Positions 43,411-49,890 of a stretch of DNA of 49,890 nucleotides are shown in pieces (within the stretch, counting starts at the first letter, position 1; every line of letters starts with the position of its first letter). Origin of the DNA: Gemmatimonadota bacterium (lineage in GTDB: Bacteria > Gemmatimonadota > Gemmatimonadetes > Longimicrobiales > Gaopeijiaceae). Position numbers and translations under genes: made by a program. The notes beneath the pieces are model-generated. The model worked only from the letters and a program-made list of their open reading frames with translations. It did no database searches and was not told the origin of the DNA. The stretch spans positions 1-49,890 of the forward strand of contig JADFRS010000008.1 of NCBI GenBank assembly GCA_022561145.1. Reading direction: 5' to 3'.

Positions 43411-44232
43411 CTATGAATCGACGGGTCGATGGCCCGACTCGGTCAGCACCAACACGGCTATGCCGGCGAGTAGCGCCAGGTTGGGGAAGAGGAGCGGGGA
43501 GAATATCGGTGCCCCGTAGAGAAAGTTCTCCCGCATGCCGCCGGGTCCCTGGAGGTTCGCCGTGAGGTGGAGTCCGAAGCCGACAACCCCGACGACGATC
43601 TCAAGCGCCAGAACCAGCCCGACAAAGCGCAGGTACCCCCGGTCGTGGGGCTTCGCCAAGGCGACGGCCATCGTACCGATCGCGAGCGCGCTTGCCGCGA
43701 CGGGAATCCACTCCAAAGTGACGAAGAACCCGTTCTGCGCGTGGTCGAGCACCGACAGGACGAAGTTGCCTACGAATCCGCCCAGCGCCAGGAAGAGCAC
43801 CCACTGGGCCCACGCGAGCGAGCGACGCTCCAGCATCCGGTTCGCAAGTAGCAGGAACCCGAGCCCCGAGTACGCCAGCGGCGCGGCGAACGGCGCGGCG
43901 TACACGAGGTTCCGAATCGTCTGATTCGAGAAGAAGTGGCTGTCGAGGTGCCAGAACATGCCGGCGATGCCGACGAGGATCGCGAGTGTTCCCACCGCCG
44001 ACCCGACCCGGGGCGGCTCCCAGTCCACTCCCCGCCTCAGGCTACGTATCACACCAGGCAGCAGCGCAAGCCCCGCCGCGATCGAAAACCAGAACGGAAT
44101 CCACTCCGCCCAGTGCCGGAACCGGTTGATCGAGTGAGCCACGTAGATGTCGAGGCTCAGGAACGCGAAGTTGGCGAAGATGAAGATCTCGAGAAGCACA
44201 TCGGCCTCTCTGAGGCGCTTCCGCGCGATCAA
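43411..44232 (-). CDS. Polytopic membrane protein, partner of the octaheme cytochrome
   Basis: A 273-residue integral membrane protein with 7-8 hydrophobic helices. The TTG start 'LIARKRLREADVLLEIFIFA' overlaps the stop of the cytochrome gene (TTGA), so the two are translationally coupled; the ORF start at 44307 lies within that gene. Histidine-bearing helices ('YVAHSINRFRHWAEWIPFWF' near residue 30, 'GMFWHLDSHFFSNQTIRNLV' near 90 and 'VVGFGLHLTANLQ' near 225) could bind heme or quinone, but no family motif is recognised. By coupling it may be the quinol/quinone-interacting anchor of the HAO-like cytochrome. It converges with the plus-strand nitrate block over 24 bases that contain a CGGGACGTCCCG palindrome. 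Confidence 0.65.
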   Translation of the reverse strand: MIARKRLREADVLLEIFIFANFAFLSLDIYVAHSINRFRHWAEWIPFWFSIAAGLALLPGVIRSLRRGVDWEPPRVGSAVGTLAILVGIAGMFWHLDSHFFSNQTIRNLVYAAPFAAPLAYSGLGFLLLANRMLERRSLAWAQWVLFLALGGFVGNFVLSVLDHAQNGFFVTLEWIPVAASALAIGTMAVALAKPHDRGYLRFVGLVLALEIVVGVVGFGLHLTANLQGPGGMRENFLYGAPIFSPLLFPNLALLAGIAVLVLTESGHRPVDS

Positions 44233-45518
44233 CGCAGTCCTCTCATCTCCGCGGCAAGCTCCTCCATCTCCACCATCTTGGCCAGAAGCTCGTAGTTCCC
44301 ATGCCACTGCACGAAGTCCGCACCGCCCATGAACGCGCCGTGCTTGGCCGTGCGTCCGTAGTAGTGCCAGAGGTCGAAGAAGACGAAGTCGATGGAGGCG
44401 TCGAACGGCTCGGCCGTGATGAGGCCCTCGTCCGCCAGCTCCGCCATCAGGTCCATCGCCGCCTGCACCTTCTCATTGGTGGAAGTGACGACGGTCTCGG
44501 CGGCCTCGTAGAAGGCCTCCACGCGCGGGGCTGTGTGACATTTCTGACACAGCGTCTTCATTTCCGCCTGGCCTTGCAGGTAGGTCGGGCGCCGCTCTGA
44601 GATCGGGGCGAAGAGCCACCACGAAAGTCGCTCGGTCACGTCGTGCGTGAACCCCATGCCGTCGAGCCCGCTCATATGGCAGGTCGCGCAGGTCGGGACG
44701 GACATGTCCGCCGTGGAGAGCGTCCTCGGGTCGGCGTGCAGGTTCTGTGACGCGCGTTGCGAGTTGAAGAGCACCCCATGCTTGGACTCGTTGTAGATCT
44801 CCAGCTGGGAGTGGTCCGGACCCATGTGGCACTGACCGCAGGTGGCGGGCTCCCGGGCCAGCGAAACCGACGCGGAGTGTGCGGAGTGGCACTCGGTACA
44901 CTTCCCGACGGATCCGTCGAGGTTCGGCCGGCCGATGTCATGACACCCCTGACAGCCCACCTCGGACGCGCTGGCACCTTCCAGAAGCGCCAACGGGTTC
45001 GGCGCCCGTCTGACCGCCCCCGGATGCAAAAGCTCGGAAGCGGCGATCACATCCTCGCTGAAGCCGGTGCTCCCAAGTACCGCTGCCCATGCCGGTGCAG
45101 CGTGTCGGCTGCGCAAGAACTGGTCGTACTGAGTCGCGTGACACGCCGCGCAGTTCTGCGACGTAGGCATTACGGTGATCGTGAAGCCCCGATGGTCGAG
45201 CGGTTCCTGACGGTCGAGCACCTGGTGGCAGTCGAGACACGTCACGCCTCGCCCCGCGTGTACGCTACGCTCGAACTGATGCACGATCCCGCCAGTCTCT
45301 TGCATGTGGCACGAAGCGCATCGTCCGGTGGCCCGCACGAAGTCGGCGGACGGCTGGCCCGTCTCCACGGCAGGACGGGCTCGGTTGATCAGCACCGCCG
45401 CCAGGATTAGCGACGTACCGAGAAAAACCGCGATGAATACGCTGCGGAACTGCATGAGTCCGGTCGACACAGGTGGGTTGGATCCCTGCTGAGACAATAG
45501 CTCGTCAACGGCCGCCAC
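44229..45518 (-). CDS. Membrane-anchored octaheme cytochrome c, hydroxylamine oxidoreductase-like
   Basis: A 429-residue multiheme cytochrome. After a GTG start with GGGGGAAGG upstream and a membrane helix ('VFIAVFLGTSLILAAVLI', residues 27-45) come exactly eight CxxCH sites: CASCH, CLDCH, CAACH, CQGCH, CTECH, CGQCH, CATCH and CQKCH. Number and spacing fit the octaheme HAO family, and the C-terminal region 'HYYGRTAKHGAFMGGADFVQ' with 'WHGNYELL' resembles the HAO helical domain. In this family the fourth heme is catalytic. Whether the Tyr cross-link of true hydroxylamine oxidation is present cannot be decided; without it such enzymes tend to reduce nitrite or hydroxylamine. Next to nitrate reductase, nitrite reduction is a plausible role. 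Confidence 0.8.
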   Translation of the reverse strand: MAAVDELLSQQGSNPPVSTGLMQFRSVFIAVFLGTSLILAAVLINRARPAVETGQPSADFVRATGRCASCHMQETGGIVHQFERSVHAGRGVTCLDCHQVLDRQEPLDHRGFTITVMPTSQNCAACHATQYDQFLRSRHAAPAWAAVLGSTGFSEDVIAASELLHPGAVRRAPNPLALLEGASASEVGCQGCHDIGRPNLDGSVGKCTECHSAHSASVSLAREPATCGQCHMGPDHSQLEIYNESKHGVLFNSQRASQNLHADPRTLSTADMSVPTCATCHMSGLDGMGFTHDVTERLSWWLFAPISERRPTYLQGQAEMKTLCQKCHTAPRVEAFYEAAETVVTSTNEKVQAAMDLMAELADEGLITAEPFDASIDFVFFDLWHYYGRTAKHGAFMGGADFVQWHGNYELLAKMVEMEELAAEMRGLR

Positions 45519-45663
45519 GCCTTCCCCCAGCGACCCAGCGCGACATTGCCTGGGATCGCTGCGGGGAAAACTCCCTACGCTAGCTCGCGGGTAGCTCCCG
45601 CTCGCCCGAGTCTGCCCCTACCCTCGATCTTTGACAGGATCTCCTTGCCCAAGGAGGCTTGAT

Positions 45664-45816
45664 GTGTCCGCCATACACCATCATCCGATGGCAGGGTTGG
45701 AACTTCTGCGACAGGCCGTGGCCGCAGCCCTTGTTGCCATCTTGGCCCCCGTCGCCTTCGCGGCCTTCATCCTTGCCTGGTTCGCCCTGGCCTTGATCCT
45801 GGGACACTTCCTCTGA
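45664..45816 (+). CDS. 50-residue membrane peptide
   Basis: GTG at 45664 with a perfect AAGGAGG 6 bases upstream begins 'VSAIHHHPMAGLELLRQAVA', followed by one long hydrophobic span 'ALVAILAPVAFAAFILAWFA' and a short end 'LILGHFL'. The strong ribosome site argues for a real gene. It is 39 bases upstream of the PCYCGC-type protein and may be part of the same small operon. An overlapping frame from ATG 45662 also lies near this ribosome site but encodes a Pro/Trp-rich peptide of unlikely composition. Function unknown. Confidence 0.5.
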   Translation: MSAIHHHPMAGLELLRQAVAAALVAILAPVAFAAFILAWFALALILGHFL

Positions 45817-45854
45817 AGCTTGGTCGGGTCAAGCCTTCTAGAGGAGCAAGACCC

Positions 45855-46325
45855 ATGAGTCGCGCGGAGAATCGACGTTGGGCACGCAACAGAGACTCTC
45901 GTGGCCGCGGAGGACCCGGCCGCAGCCGGCACCCCGCGTGGATTCTGGTCGCGAGCGCTGGGGCAGCATTGCTTGTGCTGGCGGTCATCAGCCAAGTAGG
46001 GCGAGGCGGTGCCCTACATCCCACTCCGCGAGTCGTCGAGATGGCATCGCATGTCGTGCCCGACGCGCGATATGCCGGCCAAGCAAGGGCGCGGCAGGCG
46101 TACCAGATGGCGGCCGCGGTCCCCGGAGTCCTCGATGGACTCTACTGCTACTGTCGCTGCTCCGAGCACTCGGGCCACTATTCGCTGTTGGACTGCTTCG
46201 CGAGCGATCACGCGGCCGGGTGCGACGTGTGCATGTCTGAGGCCGAGATCGCGCATGAGATGACCAGGGAGGGTGCGTCGCTAGGGGCCATTCGAGCGGA
46301 AGTGGACAGGACGTACGGGGCCTGA
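45855..46325 (+). CDS. Anchored PCYCGC-motif family protein
   Basis: A 156-residue protein with a basic N-terminus, a membrane helix ('AWILVASAGAALLVLAVIS', residues 28-47) and an exported C-terminal domain carrying the Cys pattern 'LYCYCRCSEHSGHYSLLDCF' near 95, then 'GCDVCMSEAEIAHEM' near 122. This matches the PCYCGC motif family, whose members have a Cys-rich patch and an H-x-S-L-x-x-C-F segment. A metal (probably copper) role has been suggested for such proteins by context, and a CopD-like membrane protein follows 37 bases downstream. The spacing of the six cysteines is kept, so the motif is probably functional. Confidence 0.78.
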   Translation: MSRAENRRWARNRDSRGRGGPGRSRHPAWILVASAGAALLVLAVISQVGRGGALHPTPRVVEMASHVVPDARYAGQARARQAYQMAAAVPGVLDGLYCYCRCSEHSGHYSLLDCFASDHAAGCDVCMSEAEIAHEMTREGASLGAIRAEVDRTYGA

Positions 46326-46362
46326 GAGCCCGGTCTCTTCGAACACCGCGATAGGGGCCGTC

Positions 46363-46857
46363 GTGACGACAGCCTACTTCCTGACCGTGACTCTGCACGT
46401 GCTCGCCACGCTCGTGTGGCTCGGTGGCATGCTCTTCTTCGCGCTCATCGCGCCGATCTTGCGCGACATCGAGGACGATGCGCTGAGGGCGAGCCTCTTC
46501 GGGTCTCTGGGCCGGAGGCTTCGGACCGTGGGATGGGTGTGTATCGCCGTGCTGCTCGCCACTGGTGTCGGCCAATTGCACTTGCGCGGTTGGTGGGGTG
46601 GCGCGTTTTGGGGAACGCCAGGGTTTTGGGGCAGCGCGCTCGGTTCTGCGCTGGCCTGGAAGTTCGGCCTCGTGGCGATGATGCTCACTGTGCAGGGCGT
46701 GCATGACTTTTGGCTCGGGCCAGCCGCCGGGCGCGCCAGAGCGGGCTCCGAAGAGGCGCGCTCGCTCCGGATGAGAGCAGCCTGGTTGGCGCGAGCGAAC
46801 GCGCTCTTCGCATTGCTGCTGGTCTACTTCGCGGTGAAGGTGGCACGGGGCGGGTAG
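46363..46857 (+). CDS. CopD-like/DUF4149-type four-helix membrane protein
   Basis: A 164-residue membrane protein starting at GTG ('TTAYFLTVTLHVLATLVWLGG'). Four hydrophobic helices carry 'TLHVLATLVWLGGMLFFALI' (residues 9-28), with the His-Val-x6-WxGG motif of the CopD and related families, and 'RTVGWVCIAVLLATGVGQLH' near 54. Related proteins bind heme or copper in the membrane. It is 37 bases after the PCYCGC gene and may act with it in copper handling or in cytochrome oxidase assembly. Distinguishing CopD from DUF4149/DUF2269 would need a profile search. Confidence 0.65.
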   Translation: MTTAYFLTVTLHVLATLVWLGGMLFFALIAPILRDIEDDALRASLFGSLGRRLRTVGWVCIAVLLATGVGQLHLRGWWGGAFWGTPGFWGSALGSALAWKFGLVAMMLTVQGVHDFWLGPAAGRARAGSEEARSLRMRAAWLARANALFALLLVYFAVKVARGG

Positions 46858-47314
46858 GCAGCTCCGGGTTCCACTCGGCGTCCAGCGCGTCGAATGGAGA
46901 GTTGAGTTCCGCCCGCTTGTCGAGGACGCCGCCGGTGGCCATCGGCGGGCCCGTGGGGAGTTTCCCCACCGACCGGTCCATTTTCCTCCCGACATCCGAC
47001 GGAACGGGCCACCCATAGCTTCTCAATGGGCCAGCAGCCGTGAGGCTGTACATACAAACCGACCCTCTGCAGGGGGAAGGAATGGCGATGAAGCTACCGA
47101 CCATCGGCGCGGGTGCGACGGCAGTCGACAGGGTGGCGGAGGAGTGAATTTCCCCACGGACGGTTCATCCTACTCCCGCTAACTGAGTCGCGGCGATCTC
47201 ACTTTCTTCAGGCAGCTGCCACCGAGGTGGCTAATGTCGGCCCAGTCTCGCTGGCTGAGGTCCCGGGCGCACTACCGGAAGTGGCAGGCGCAGCCCCGTG
47301 ACGGAGGTGATTCG
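46858..47314. other. Non-coding stretch with a degenerate direct repeat and a possible 21-codon ORF
   Basis: No convincing gene lies here. At 47082-47147 a short frame 'MAMKLPTIGAGATAVDRVAE' follows a GGGGGAAGG ribosome-like site, but it is too short to judge. The segments near 46961 (GTTTCCCCACCGACCGGTCC then ATTTTCCTCCC) and 47150 (ATTTCCCCACGGACGGTTC then ATCCTACTCCC) are imperfect copies about 187 bases apart. Confidence 0.35.
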
Positions 47315-47800
47315 ATGGACGACCAAGGTTGTACCCGGATGATAAGACTCGAGCGGGCTCTTTCTGAGGGCGATAGCCGGGGCGGTCACGATGACGAAGC
47401 TGGCAGAGTTGATCTGGCTACGAGGCGGTGGGCACGGAAGTGGTGGATCCGTGTGTGGACGTGGATTCTCCTGGCGGGTTGCGCCACGGCGCCGGCCAGC
47501 CGGCGAGACCCGCTCCCATGTCCCGTGGTCCTGGTCGAGAACCAAACTCTCGAGAATGTGGTCGTCTACCTCGAGTCACCCAGGCGTCGGTTGGGGATCG
47601 TCGAGGGGTTTGCCTCTGAGAGCCTCGAGGTGTGCGGCGTGCTCGCGGCCCCGGCTTTCGAGGTGCACGCCGTCGGTGCCCGGTTCGATCATGTGATTCG
47701 GGGTCACGGCAGTTGGATGTATCCGGGCGACAGCTACACGCTGGTCGTGGGACCGACACACGGCCTGTCCTATCTGATACTCTCCGACACATCGCACTAA
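47315..47800 (+). CDS. Predicted small lipoprotein of unknown function
   Basis: A protein of up to 161 residues. The ATG at 47315 has GGAGGTG in front, but a hydrophobic helix 'KWWIRVWTWILLAGC' and lipobox-like 'LLAGC' lie only at residue ~55, later than normal, so either the start is downstream at a rare codon or the N-terminus is unusual. The mature part is beta-rich with 'CPVVLVENQTLENVVVYLES' and 'RLGIVEGFASESLEVCGVLA' and ends 'GPTHGLSYLILSDTSH'. Layout suggests a small outer-membrane or periplasmic beta-sandwich. It precedes another short lipoprotein by about 150 bases. No family recognised. Confidence 0.5.
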   Translation: MDDQGCTRMIRLERALSEGDSRGGHDDEAGRVDLATRRWARKWWIRVWTWILLAGCATAPASRRDPLPCPVVLVENQTLENVVVYLESPRRRLGIVEGFASESLEVCGVLAAPAFEVHAVGARFDHVIRGHGSWMYPGDSYTLVVGPTHGLSYLILSDTSH

Positions 47801-47953
47801 GGGTGCCCTTATCGGGCTCAGCGTGGACACCATCGACTCGATTCGATTCATCAGCGCGGCCGTAGCTACGGCACGGTGGGGCGTGGGCCACGCTCGTGGA
47901 GTGATCCAGGTGGTGACCACGCCGGGACTCCCTTGAGCGCGAAAGTCGTTCGC

Positions 47954-48298
47954 GTGAAAACACGTCGCTTGGCCGCAGCAGGACTCGTCGGGGCCGTGAT
48001 CCTCGTTGCCGCGTGCGGGCCGCTCCGTAAGGGAGAGAGCGCCACGAACTGCAACGGCGTCAGCCACGAGCGTGGCGGCTTCGTGCTTACAGGCAGGGCG
48101 CTCGAAGACGGCCCAGGCTCGGTGCTCGTGGCGATGGAGGGCAAAGTGCCGAACTTCCGGTTACGGCGGAACTCGGGGGGGTGCCCAGTCGTGACCCTGC
48201 GGAGCGCAGTGACCTTCCAGGGCGTGGTGAATCCGCACGTATACGTCGACGGAACCCACGCGCACGGTCTGATTCTCGTCTTCATGCGATCGGGATAG
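47954..48298 (+). CDS. Predicted small lipoprotein of unknown function
   Basis: A 114-residue protein from the GTG 'VKTRRLAAAGLVGAVILVAA' with a lipobox 'LVAAC' (acylated Cys near residue 22). The start fits a signal peptide better than the ATG at 47876, which would add 26 unrelated residues. The mature region is short and beta-rich ('GGFVLTGRALEDGPGSVLVA', 'VTFQGVVNPHVYVDGTHAHG') with two Cys besides the lipid-linked one. It is followed within 10 bases by a long hairpin that ends the plus-strand block. No family recognised. Confidence 0.55.
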   Translation: MKTRRLAAAGLVGAVILVAACGPLRKGESATNCNGVSHERGGFVLTGRALEDGPGSVLVAMEGKVPNFRLRRNSGGCPVVTLRSAVTFQGVVNPHVYVDGTHAHGLILVFMRSG

Positions 48299-48305
48299 AT
48301 CAGAA

Positions 48306-48338
48306 GAAGCCCCCCGGAGCGAGGCTCCGGGGGGCTTC
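48306..48338. terminator. Long perfect hairpin between convergent genes
   Basis: A 15-bp perfect stem (GAAGCCCCCCGGAGC with its complement) around the loop GAG lies between the small lipoprotein and the convergent SusD-like gene. It lacks a clear T run on either side, yet the very stable stem between two gene ends makes a bidirectional terminator likely. Confidence 0.65.
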
Positions 48339-48366
48339 GTGCGCCTTGGCGCATTGGTGGTCGGCG

Positions 48367-49758
48367 TCAGTTGATCTGCCACCACACAGGAGTCACGAGG
48401 TCGAGGCCACCGCCCTGCCTGGAGACCGCAGCGGCGAGGTTGGCCGCGTTCAGCGACTGTTCCAGGTCCGGATACTTGAACCGCACCGGGATCCTGCTCA
48501 GCGTCAGATCGGGACCCGCCTGCAGGGCTGGAACGCCGGTCCGGCGCACGTGGGCCCACGCCTCGCTTCCGTTCATGAAGAGCCCGATCCACTGCTGAAG
48601 CTGGATCTGCTCGAGACCGGTCGCGGCGTCGTATGCGACCACGGGTTGTGCCAGGTAGGCGTCGATCTCCACGGTCGTCGGCGAGTTGGCCGCACTGTAC
48701 TGCGTCATGTTGGCGCGGATGCCGTCGGCATAGAGCGTGGCCGGGTCTCCCGCGATCCACCCGCGGTGCGCGGCCTCAGCCGCCAGCAGCATCACCTCGG
48801 AATACGTCATCACCGCGGTGGGCGTCGCGGCCCCGCCGGAGCGCCAGTGGTTACCGATGCGTGAGTACCAAGCCAGCGACAGCTCCGGCGTGATGTCACC
48901 GTTCTGGAGACCGCGGTACTCGCCGTCCTCCGTAGCCGGTTCCGCGTACAGCGCGAGGCGCGGGTCGGCCATCGACTTCAGCGTGTCCACCATGGTGGCA
49001 CTGATGCCGTGGTCGTCACGTCCCTGCCAATCCTCGAAGAGAGGATTGCGGTAGGGCGAACCCGGCCAAGAGAGCATCGCGTTGTCGTCGTTGCTCAGGA
49101 AGCCGCCGGCGTTGTATGCCGCCACGAACTCGGATCGGGCTGTGGCCGCGTCGACTTCGGACATCCGCATCGCGAGACGCATGCGCAGCGAGTTGCCGAA
49201 CCTGCGCCACTTCTCCATGTCGTCCCCGTACAGGACGTCACCGGATCCGAAAACGGAGGATCCACTGGACAACATGGCCGCTCCGCCCCCGAGCGTCTGC
49301 AGGAGACCGGCATAGACCTGCTGTTGCGTATCGTACGCCGGCGTGGTGACTCCGTCCGCCCCCGCTAGTGCTTCGGAGTACGGTAGGTCGCCCCACAGGT
49401 CCGTCGCGATGTGGAAGATCCAACTCTTCCAGATCATGCCTACGCCCTCGATGTTGGCGTTTCCGATCTCCCGGCCTTTGTCGATTACCATCTGGATGTC
49501 GGCGAGGGAACCCGCGTAGTAGCCGTCCCAATACGCCTGCATGCGGCTGGCACGGACGATTCCCTCTTCCTCGTCCGGGTACTGGAGCTGGACTGCGTGC
49601 TGTGGCCAGATGGCCGTGTGAGACAGCAGGAACTGTGCGCCGACGTCGGTCGGCGCGTTGGGGTTCAGGTTGATCTCGGTCAATCCTTCGTCACAAGCGC
49701 TCATCACCAGCACGAGACCGGCGACCAGTACCCGCTTGGTTAGCATGGCTCTGTTCAT
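48367..49758 (-). CDS. SusD/RagB-like outer-membrane nutrient-binding lipoprotein
   Basis: A 463-residue surface lipoprotein of the SusD-like_2 type that captures ligands for its TonB-dependent partner. The start 'MNRAMLTKRVLVAGLVLVMS' has CCAGGAGAC upstream; the lipobox is 'LVMSAC' with the Cys near 22. Typical features are 'LTEINLNPNAPTDVGAQFLL' near 28, 'HIATDLWGDLPYSEALAG' near 115, 'KWRRFGNSLRMRLAMRMSEV' near 190 and 'VMTYSEVMLLAAEAAHRGWI' near 330. It follows the SusC gene by 14 bases. The substrate (glycan, peptide or other) cannot be told. SusC/SusD pairs are common in Bacteroidota and Gemmatimonadota, which supports the lineage guess. Confidence 0.9.
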   Translation of the reverse strand: MNRAMLTKRVLVAGLVLVMSACDEGLTEINLNPNAPTDVGAQFLLSHTAIWPQHAVQLQYPDEEEGIVRASRMQAYWDGYYAGSLADIQMVIDKGREIGNANIEGVGMIWKSWIFHIATDLWGDLPYSEALAGADGVTTPAYDTQQQVYAGLLQTLGGGAAMLSSGSSVFGSGDVLYGDDMEKWRRFGNSLRMRLAMRMSEVDAATARSEFVAAYNAGGFLSNDDNAMLSWPGSPYRNPLFEDWQGRDDHGISATMVDTLKSMADPRLALYAEPATEDGEYRGLQNGDITPELSLAWYSRIGNHWRSGGAATPTAVMTYSEVMLLAAEAAHRGWIAGDPATLYADGIRANMTQYSAANSPTTVEIDAYLAQPVVAYDAATGLEQIQLQQWIGLFMNGSEAWAHVRRTGVPALQAGPDLTLSRIPVRFKYPDLEQSLNAANLAAAVSRQGGGLDLVTPVWWQIN

Positions 49759-49772
49759 GATTGTCTCCTGGC

Positions 49773-49890
49773 TCACGGCTGGATGGAGATGGAGAAGCCG
49801 AGGCTTCTGGCGGACGGGAACTGCCCGAACTCGATGCCTTGCACGTTGCTGGCGTCGAAAGCGGTCTCCGGATCGATGTTCGGCATGTTG
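49773..49890 (-). CDS. SusC/RagA-type TonB-dependent receptor, C-terminal end only
   Basis: The last 38 codons of a gene that begins outside the window. The end 'GIEFGQFPSARSLGFSISIQ' followed by Pro and stop is a typical SusC C-terminal beta-strand, with 'G..FG.FPSARS..' conserved and an aromatic/hydrophobic final strand for BamA recognition. The SusD-like gene follows on the same strand 14 bases later. This pair forms an outer-membrane import complex driven by TonB. Confidence 0.85.
   Translation of the reverse strand, partial: NMPNIDPETAFDASNVQGIEFGQFPSARSLGFSISIQP

Noticed and set aside
1-49890. tRNA, rRNA, CRISPR array, insertion sequence or phage attachment site
   Set aside because: No TTCRANTC-type tRNA arm with a matching cloverleaf, no regularly spaced direct repeats and no transposase-like frame were seen by eye; a covariance-model scan was not possible here.

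Overview
This is a high-GC bacterial chromosomal segment. The end of a TonB-dependent SusC-type receptor followed by a SusD-like lipoprotein lies at the right edge. SusC/SusD together with high GC, a YqeY-tailed glutaminyl-tRNA synthetase and many exported lipoproteins point to Gemmatimonadota or a related lineage (inference only; no rRNA gene is present). No tRNA, rRNA, CRISPR array or insertion sequence was seen.

Left part (1-13 kb), all coordinates approximate to gene groups: a broken junction between a histidine ammonia-lyase fragment and an exported unknown protein; an AhpD-like peroxidase gene whose CxxC motif reads CxxU because of an in-frame TGA followed by a SECIS-like hairpin; an RCK_C-domain protein paired with a CPA1 antiporter carrying a cyclic-nucleotide-binding domain; an Arg-rich small protein with a strong terminator; glnS; a solute:sodium symporter with its small partner; fhs; and an exported PHP-domain protein.

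Middle left (13-21.3 kb): a 36-residue membrane peptide behind a near-consensus sigma-54 promoter, four tandem dyads, a stand-alone Lrp/AsnC ligand-binding domain, a BsuPI-like lipoprotein, then a Cus-type heavy-metal RND efflux operon (TolC-like, CusB, CusA) on the minus strand and a di-iron RIC/YtfE repair protein.

Centre (21.3-32.1 kb): a PaaX-family regulator followed by a tightly packed operon for anaerobic benzoyl-CoA degradation: oah, dch, the four subunits of an ATP-dependent class I benzoyl-CoA reductase with two short ATPase subunits (Azoarcus/Bzd-like), a small CxxC protein, had, an unusual Cys-rich membrane protein that may feed electrons, and tryptophanase. Together these would dearomatise benzoyl-CoA, hydrate and oxidise the diene, and open the ring to 3-hydroxypimelyl-CoA.

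Right part (32.1-46.9 kb): a respiratory nitrate module on the plus strand (diheme cytochrome c, narGHJI, two NarK transporters, a small membrane protein with an apparent frameshift) facing a membrane-anchored octaheme HAO-like cytochrome and a polytopic membrane partner. Nitrate respiration next to benzoyl-CoA reduction and an NO-damage repair protein suggests a facultative nitrate-reducing aromatic degrader. The end (45.6-49.9 kb) holds a PCYCGC protein, a CopD-like membrane protein, two small lipoproteins and the SusD/SusC pair.
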